DNA from: Mytilus trossulus
Lineage: Eukaryota; Mollusca; Bivalvia; Mytilida; Mytilidae
Assembly (NCBI RefSeq): GCF_036588685.1
Contig: NC_086380.1
Location: forward strand, 31,514,474 to 31,578,473
Reading direction: 5' to 3'
DNA: 64,000 nt
A program made the translations under genes and the position numbers. The notes under the pieces were generated by a model. The model was not told the DNA's origin and searched no databases. It was given only the letters and a program-made list of their open reading frames with translations. Every line of letters starts with the position of its first letter. Position 1 is the stretch's first letter. Below, piece after piece: positions 63,601 to 64,000 of this stretch.

Positions 63601-64000
63601 TTGTAATCGACTAGCAGTTTCATGTTTTCTACCAATGGTTAGTGGTTTTCTATGTGTACTCTGGCTTCCTCCACCAATAAAAACTGGACGTAAGGAAATA
63701 GCTTAATTGCAGTTCTTAAAAGGGCCGTTTGACCAAAGATCAAATCAATCTAAGTATGTTTTAATAGCTGCTTTTAACCAAAAGCTTAGTAAGGTCAAGC
63801 CTGAGTTAAGTCATTTTGTTTTTATTTGAAGTATCATTATGATAATATATTTAAGAATTCTCATTTACACTCAACTAATTTTTACCAATATACATTTATT
63901 TTATTAGGTAATTATGGACAGATTTTATGCAACTTCAAGTGCACGGGAGCAAGGGACTCTATATCAGTTGCGTAATGTTATTAATAGACGAAATGTTGTG
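41051..64000 (+). CDS. DUF6589-family protein gene, nine exons, 3' end outside the window
   Basis: Exons: 41051-41286, 48386-48478, 50519-50604, 51173-51224, 52827-52954, 59232-60358, 61918-62042, 62856-63027 and 63908-64000. Every intron is GT-AG and all eight joins keep phase, giving 704 codons without a stop. Residues 1-79 form a Cys-rich module (C26, C29, C34, C54, C74, C77) resembling zinc-binding ZAD-type heads. Residues 80-200 are charged and partly helical. Residues about 300-704 follow the DUF6589 pattern: NPVLWSLMSAAS, LGIILYNNHLQKDAFHIL, DNLDFHVKVRDMTQDHQ with D466, VPLGILPLNEN, CGGDQLSVERIRSA with D631, and GTLYQLRNVINRRNVV. DUF6589 has no established function. The gene looks intact and is spliced like a host gene, but the family is multicopy in invertebrates, and a link to transposases is possible. 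Confidence 0.88.
42067..42172 (+). repeat. short tandem duplication
   Basis: AAGTTAGATTATGTTGG followed by CTGTAGATA and ATGATTTTTACAG occurs twice (about 42067 and 42131). Confidence 0.6.
43035..43050 (-). promoter_or_regulatory. 16-bp dyad motif, site 1
   Basis: Reverse of TGTCAGGAGTGTGACA: half-sites TGTCA and TGACA separated by six bases. It lies in the unique left part of the transposon. A transposase-binding role is inference from its number and symmetry. Confidence 0.7.
43385..43400 (+). promoter_or_regulatory. 16-bp dyad motif, site 2
   Basis: TGTCAGGAGTGTGACG, last base changed; mirror of site 9. Confidence 0.7.
43777..43790 (+). promoter_or_regulatory. dyad motif, site 3 (2-bp deletion)
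   Basis: TGTCAGGAGTGACA, two bases short in the spacer; its mirror (site 8) is full length. Confidence 0.65.
43938..43953 (+). promoter_or_regulatory. 16-bp dyad motif, site 4
   Basis: Perfect TGTCAGGAGTGTGACA; mirror of site 7. Confidence 0.7.
44305..44320 (-). promoter_or_regulatory. 16-bp dyad motif, site 5
   Basis: Perfect copy on the minus strand, 33 bases from the inner end of the left arm. Confidence 0.7.
44307..45310 (-). pseudogene. decayed coding fragment inside the transposon
   Basis: Minus-strand frames at 45310-45068, 45225-44980, 45003-44640 and 44534-44307 overlap or follow each other like one protein cut by at least two frameshifts in A-rich runs. In order they give a very basic Lys/Arg/Gln-rich stretch (KERTRQYRQRI, QRKWKQASRKRR), then ALRKRAERARKI, TMKHIIKNATPRRQKGLL and a final segment with KREAFSRFMELHPEFP and FRKMVPKNF. 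The last segment recalls a family of uncharacterised, probably mobile-element proteins of marine invertebrates in which a Cys-rich region would follow. Here it is cut off where the inverted arm begins. It cannot make a full protein. Confidence 0.6.
45373..45388 (+). promoter_or_regulatory. 16-bp dyad motif, site 6
   Basis: Perfect copy; mirror of site 5. Confidence 0.7.
45734..45749 (-). promoter_or_regulatory. 16-bp dyad motif, site 7
   Basis: Perfect copy; mirror of site 4. Confidence 0.7.
45898..45913 (-). promoter_or_regulatory. 16-bp dyad motif, site 8
   Basis: Perfect copy; its mirror partner (site 3) lost two bases. Confidence 0.7.
46289..46304 (-). promoter_or_regulatory. 16-bp dyad motif, site 9
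   Basis: One end base changed, exactly as in its mirror site 2. Confidence 0.7.
47217..47725. repeat. two related copies of a GGGGGGCCCC-type repeat
   Basis: Copies at about 47217-47370 and 47603-47725 share GATTTAGGG or AATTTAGGG, TTGGTTGCTTATA, AGGGAATAACTGAA, AGGTCAGTCAG and GGGCCCCCACTTA in the same order. They are non-coding. Confidence 0.65.
47851..48155 (-). mobile_element. tRNA-headed SINE, probably MetaSINE group
   Basis: Read on the minus strand: A box TGGTGTAGTGG (48145-48135), B box GGTTCGATTCC (48101-48091), then a body with GGCTCTCCCTTGACACC, AAAGACACCCTTGTAGATTT, GAAAAAGAGTAGGCTAAT and GCACTCGCACCCGCAAAG to a short AT tail. Promoter boxes are intact, so the copy may be transcribed by RNA polymerase III. 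The body resembles the conserved central domain of animal MetaSINEs; the group name is from memory. Confidence 0.8.
48386..48478 (+). CDS. DUF6589 gene exon 2: helical linker
   Basis: The acceptor TTTTGTCTTCCAG precedes it and the donor AG/GTAAAT follows. It encodes SIDSALKWQEKANKVFSE and then IDKTSQKLLTTI, a probable amphipathic helix right after the zinc module. That layout is common when a ZAD-like head is followed by a dimerising helix. It enters and leaves with the same phase. Confidence 0.75.
48549..48646 (-). mobile_element. tRNA-derived SINE-like piece
   Basis: On the minus strand GGGTATGAATCC (48637-48626) resembles a B box and is followed by CGGCGAGGGAAGAACC, then the CATTGTTGGGTTGATG block shared with 18391-18470. 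A TA/TG microsatellite (about 48645-48676) abuts it. Confidence 0.5.
48738..48965 (-). repeat. interspersed repeat (family of 836-1146), inverted
   Basis: GATGTGGTATTATTGCCAAT, CTATAGGTCACCGAACG and AACGAGAAAACTAA are the reverse complements of the blocks at 8525-8868. Confidence 0.7.
49849..50262 (-). mobile_element. MITE (family of 3747-4179), inverted copy
   Basis: Starts ATGCCCCAC (49849) and carries the reverse complements of the internal blocks at 3747-4179, again with the tandem internal module (AGCTGAAGTC, TATCAACTTGAAACT twice). The right end is decayed to GTGGGGTTTCCATGTAC. It lies in intron 2 of the DUF6589 gene. Confidence 0.7.
50519..50604 (+). CDS. DUF6589 gene exon 3: basic linker
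   Basis: Acceptor TTTATTTCAG, donor G/GTACAT. It encodes KRQSSPKLSTTKKLKKNLES and ANGECSNI; lysine-rich, likely disordered, and it could serve in nuclear import (inference). Confidence 0.75.
51173..51224 (+). CDS. DUF6589 gene exon 4: short linker
   Basis: A 52-bp exon between TTTTTTGCAG and a consensus donor GTAAGT. It encodes FLDRNKKPGDQMIISN. Its phase fits both neighbours; such a small exon would be doubtful alone. Confidence 0.65.
51395..51845. repeat. interspersed repeat pieces (CACCAATGGGTCTTCA family)
   Basis: Two adjacent pieces share GCCACCAATGGGTCTTCAAC and a CAACCACCCGACCATAGAGC to CAGCTGGCCCCTAAA stretch with 27770-27910 and 34091-34240. The right end is GGGACAGGCGCAAAATTGCG. 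Confidence 0.6.
52827..52954 (+). CDS. DUF6589 gene exon 5: linker
   Basis: The acceptor TATATTTTTAG is weaker than the others; the donor is G/GTAAAA. It encodes QELDLSSSTQLPSTRLPDKR and continues to IVRTG. It is Ser/Pro/Leu-rich without a recognised domain, and phases match exons 4 and 6. Confidence 0.65.
52955..54058. other. first part of intron 5
   Basis: A+T-rich; a SINE-like tail piece (TTTGCCACTGGACATTATAC) lies near 53210-53235. Nothing else is supported; an extra small exon cannot be excluded. Confidence 0.4.
54605..55893 (-). mobile_element. 5'-truncated LINE, C-terminal 3' fragment
   Basis: A minus-strand frame of 369 codons (55893-54784) stays open to its TAG. It starts with a doubtful 40 residues, then follows a known LINE C-terminal region: IANRALGLVIAKCKLLGG, IIKYGAGIWGVKSYSCINSI, ACRFFLGVGKYAPNAAVTGD, SGRGGNKLRTYRLFK, HRSAFAKFRCGVAPLRIETG, and a terminal Cys/His motif CHICDVFIEDEAHVLLRC that may bind zinc. 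The reverse transcriptase core is missing. A short 3' UTR ends in a (GAATT)n tract (54608-54626), a simple-repeat tail seen in several LINE clades. The undamaged frame suggests a fairly recent insertion, antisense to the DUF6589 gene. Confidence 0.85.
56386..56405 (+). repeat. AGA microsatellite
   Basis: A short run of GAA/AGA triplets; non-coding. Confidence 0.6.
57101..57165. other. 65-nt near-perfect palindrome
   Basis: Arms 57101-57132 and 57134-57165 around A57133 are exact inverted repeats except for one G-T position (57108/57158). The inner 24 bp of each arm (to TGTTCTC/GAGAACA) are perfect. It lies in intron 5 of the DUF6589 gene and in transcript form would be a long hairpin. Confidence 0.9.
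58113..59231. other. last part of intron 5
   Basis: The open frame of 126 codons on the minus strand at 58790-59170 has no family resemblance and no splice or promoter context. I see no other feature. The intron ends TTTTTTATACAG. Confidence 0.4.
59232..60358 (+). CDS. DUF6589 gene exon 6: first half of the DUF6589 region
   Basis: The largest exon, 1,127 bp, from TTTTATACAG to GTG/GTAAAT. Residues about 200-330 are helical (SLNDIVKLICNGNIKKAVKN). Then come NPVLWSLMSAASANG, TAMSIIFKNRLPTMNALQRN, LGIILYNNHLQKDAFHIL and GITTSYSTMNKDLHRI, the conserved helical part upstream of the family core. A low-complexity polar insert (KIENNTPTSMNDHSYSMNTP) precedes FNLDNLDFHVKVRDMTQDHQ and MLKHYVQLMAVKDRV, the DN-x-D...HY...RV block of the family (D466). 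It enters with two bases completing a GAT codon and ends in phase 0. Confidence 0.88.
60359..60532 (+). other. intron 6, left part
   Basis: Non-coding; the reading frame ends at TAG 60389-60391 if the donor is not used. Confidence 0.5.
60533..61149. mobile_element. MITE with palindromic ACCATATG-rich TIRs
   Basis: Left 60533-60600 and right 61081-61149 are inverted repeats of about 67 bp with few differences. Each begins ACCATATGA, then TATTTGGACCATACG, TATGGTCATGACCATATG and ACTCATATGGTCCGACC. Each TIR is itself nearly self-complementary. More ACCATATGAGTAT units follow just inside (60617, 60655). No coding sequence and no clear target duplication. It lies in intron 6 of the DUF6589 gene. 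Confidence 0.75.
61150..61917 (+). other. intron 6, right part
   Basis: A+T-rich, nothing recognised; ends in TTTTATTTCAG. Confidence 0.5.
61918..62042 (+). CDS. DUF6589 gene exon 7
   Basis: Encodes VPLGILPLNENKTSEMIEVL and KYLHKFVPGHREEEEIMNEE. The pattern of Leu-rich strand, acidic N-E, methionine helix and HK-F-VP is characteristic of the family. Acceptor TTTCAG, donor AG/GTAAAT; phase 0 in, phase 2 out. Confidence 0.88.
62043..62855 (+). other. intron 7
   Basis: A+T-rich intron of 813 bp with no recognised element; ends TTTTTATATAG. Confidence 0.5.
62856..63027 (+). CDS. DUF6589 gene exon 8: CGGDQL signature
   Basis: Encodes residues 616-673 with TIPCGGDQLSVERIRSAHSA, then RFDGDTPEERLEG and MVEDFHEKMNFLQ. 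The G-D-Q-L motif followed by E-R, a basic helix, D-TP-E-RL and a DFH-K-MN block is the most diagnostic part of DUF6589. D631, and H664 of the DFH block, are candidate functional residues by conservation only. Donor CAA/GTAAGT is consensus. Confidence 0.92.
63028..63907 (+). other. intron 8
   Basis: Contains the SINE at 63556-63715; ends TTTTATTAG. Confidence 0.6.
63556..63715 (+). mobile_element. tRNA-derived SINE copy
   Basis: B-box-like GAGTTTGAACCCC, then CTCGTGC.AGTGCACTTG, GGTTAGTGGTTTTC, CTGGCTTCCTCCACCAATAA and AAACTGGACG follow the same order as the copy at 1172-1380 and are better preserved. Confidence 0.75.
63908..64000 (+). CDS. DUF6589 gene exon 9 (runs off the window)
   Basis: Encodes VIMDRFYATSSAREQGTLYQ and LRNVINRRNVV, continuing the family pattern (GTL-x-LRN-x-INR-x-NV). 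Phase 0 with exon 8. The C-terminal rest of the protein lies to the right. Confidence 0.88.

Overview
The window looks like nuclear DNA of a bivalve mollusc, most likely a mussel of the genus Mytilus. It is A+T-rich, intron-rich and crowded with interspersed repeats. Several repeat families match, from memory, ones common in mussel genomes: the roughly 355-bp repeat carrying a hammerhead ribozyme, SINEs ending in a block about (A)AATAAAAACTGG, and TIR elements whose ends read GTTGTCTCATTGGC. No database search was possible, so the genus is an inference. No bacterial operons, CRISPR array or ordinary tRNA/rRNA gene was seen.

Region 1 (1-27.6 kb). A candidate 3'-terminal exon of an upstream gene lies at 659-762 with a polyadenylation signal at 797. 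A gene for a long coiled-coil protein of unknown function ends in a large exon at 25987-27605. A short candidate first exon at 5025-5058 joins it in phase across a 20.9-kb intron, giving a 550-residue model. That intron is filled with old repeats: a TIR element with a 6-bp target duplication (7902-9269), retroelement scraps, and several same-orientation copies of one interspersed family.

Region 2 (28.26-32.34 kb). A tandem array of about 11.5 units of 354/355 bp carries twelve hammerhead self-cleaving ribozyme motifs on the + strand. Its first part is organised as a higher-order repeat of three units (exactly 1064 bp). This has the hallmarks of a small metazoan retrozyme that has expanded like a satellite. 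Decayed solo copies lie at 11.3 and 16.4 kb, and a copy with an intact ribozyme core lies on the minus strand at 40.5 kb.

Region 3 (35.2-40.9 kb). A TIR element is followed by a decayed LINE (36.24-39.47 kb) whose reverse transcriptase is broken by frameshifts, by a YADD to YADE change, and by a 1.2-kb insertion. The insertion contains seven 147-bp repeats and ends in a strong hairpin. A C-terminal retroelement fragment (minus strand) follows.

Region 4 (41.05-64 kb). Nine exons on the + strand join in phase at all eight junctions into a 704-codon open frame that runs off the window. It encodes a protein with an N-terminal Cys-rich (C-x2-C...C-x2-C, ZAD-like) module and the hallmarks of the DUF6589 family, including the C-G-G-D-Q-L motif. 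Its introns are packed with mobile DNA. The most striking item is a 3,992-bp element in intron 1 (42491-46482) with a 4-bp ATTT target duplication, two 1.14-kb inverted arms around a decayed coding fragment, and nine copies of a 16-bp dyad-symmetric motif. A paralogous empty site is present in the same window near 18.1 kb. Other intronic elements are a MetaSINE-like SINE, MITEs, a TTAA-flanked 4-kb element holding a LINE 3' fragment, a 65-nt near-perfect palindrome, and a MITE built from ACCATATG dyads.
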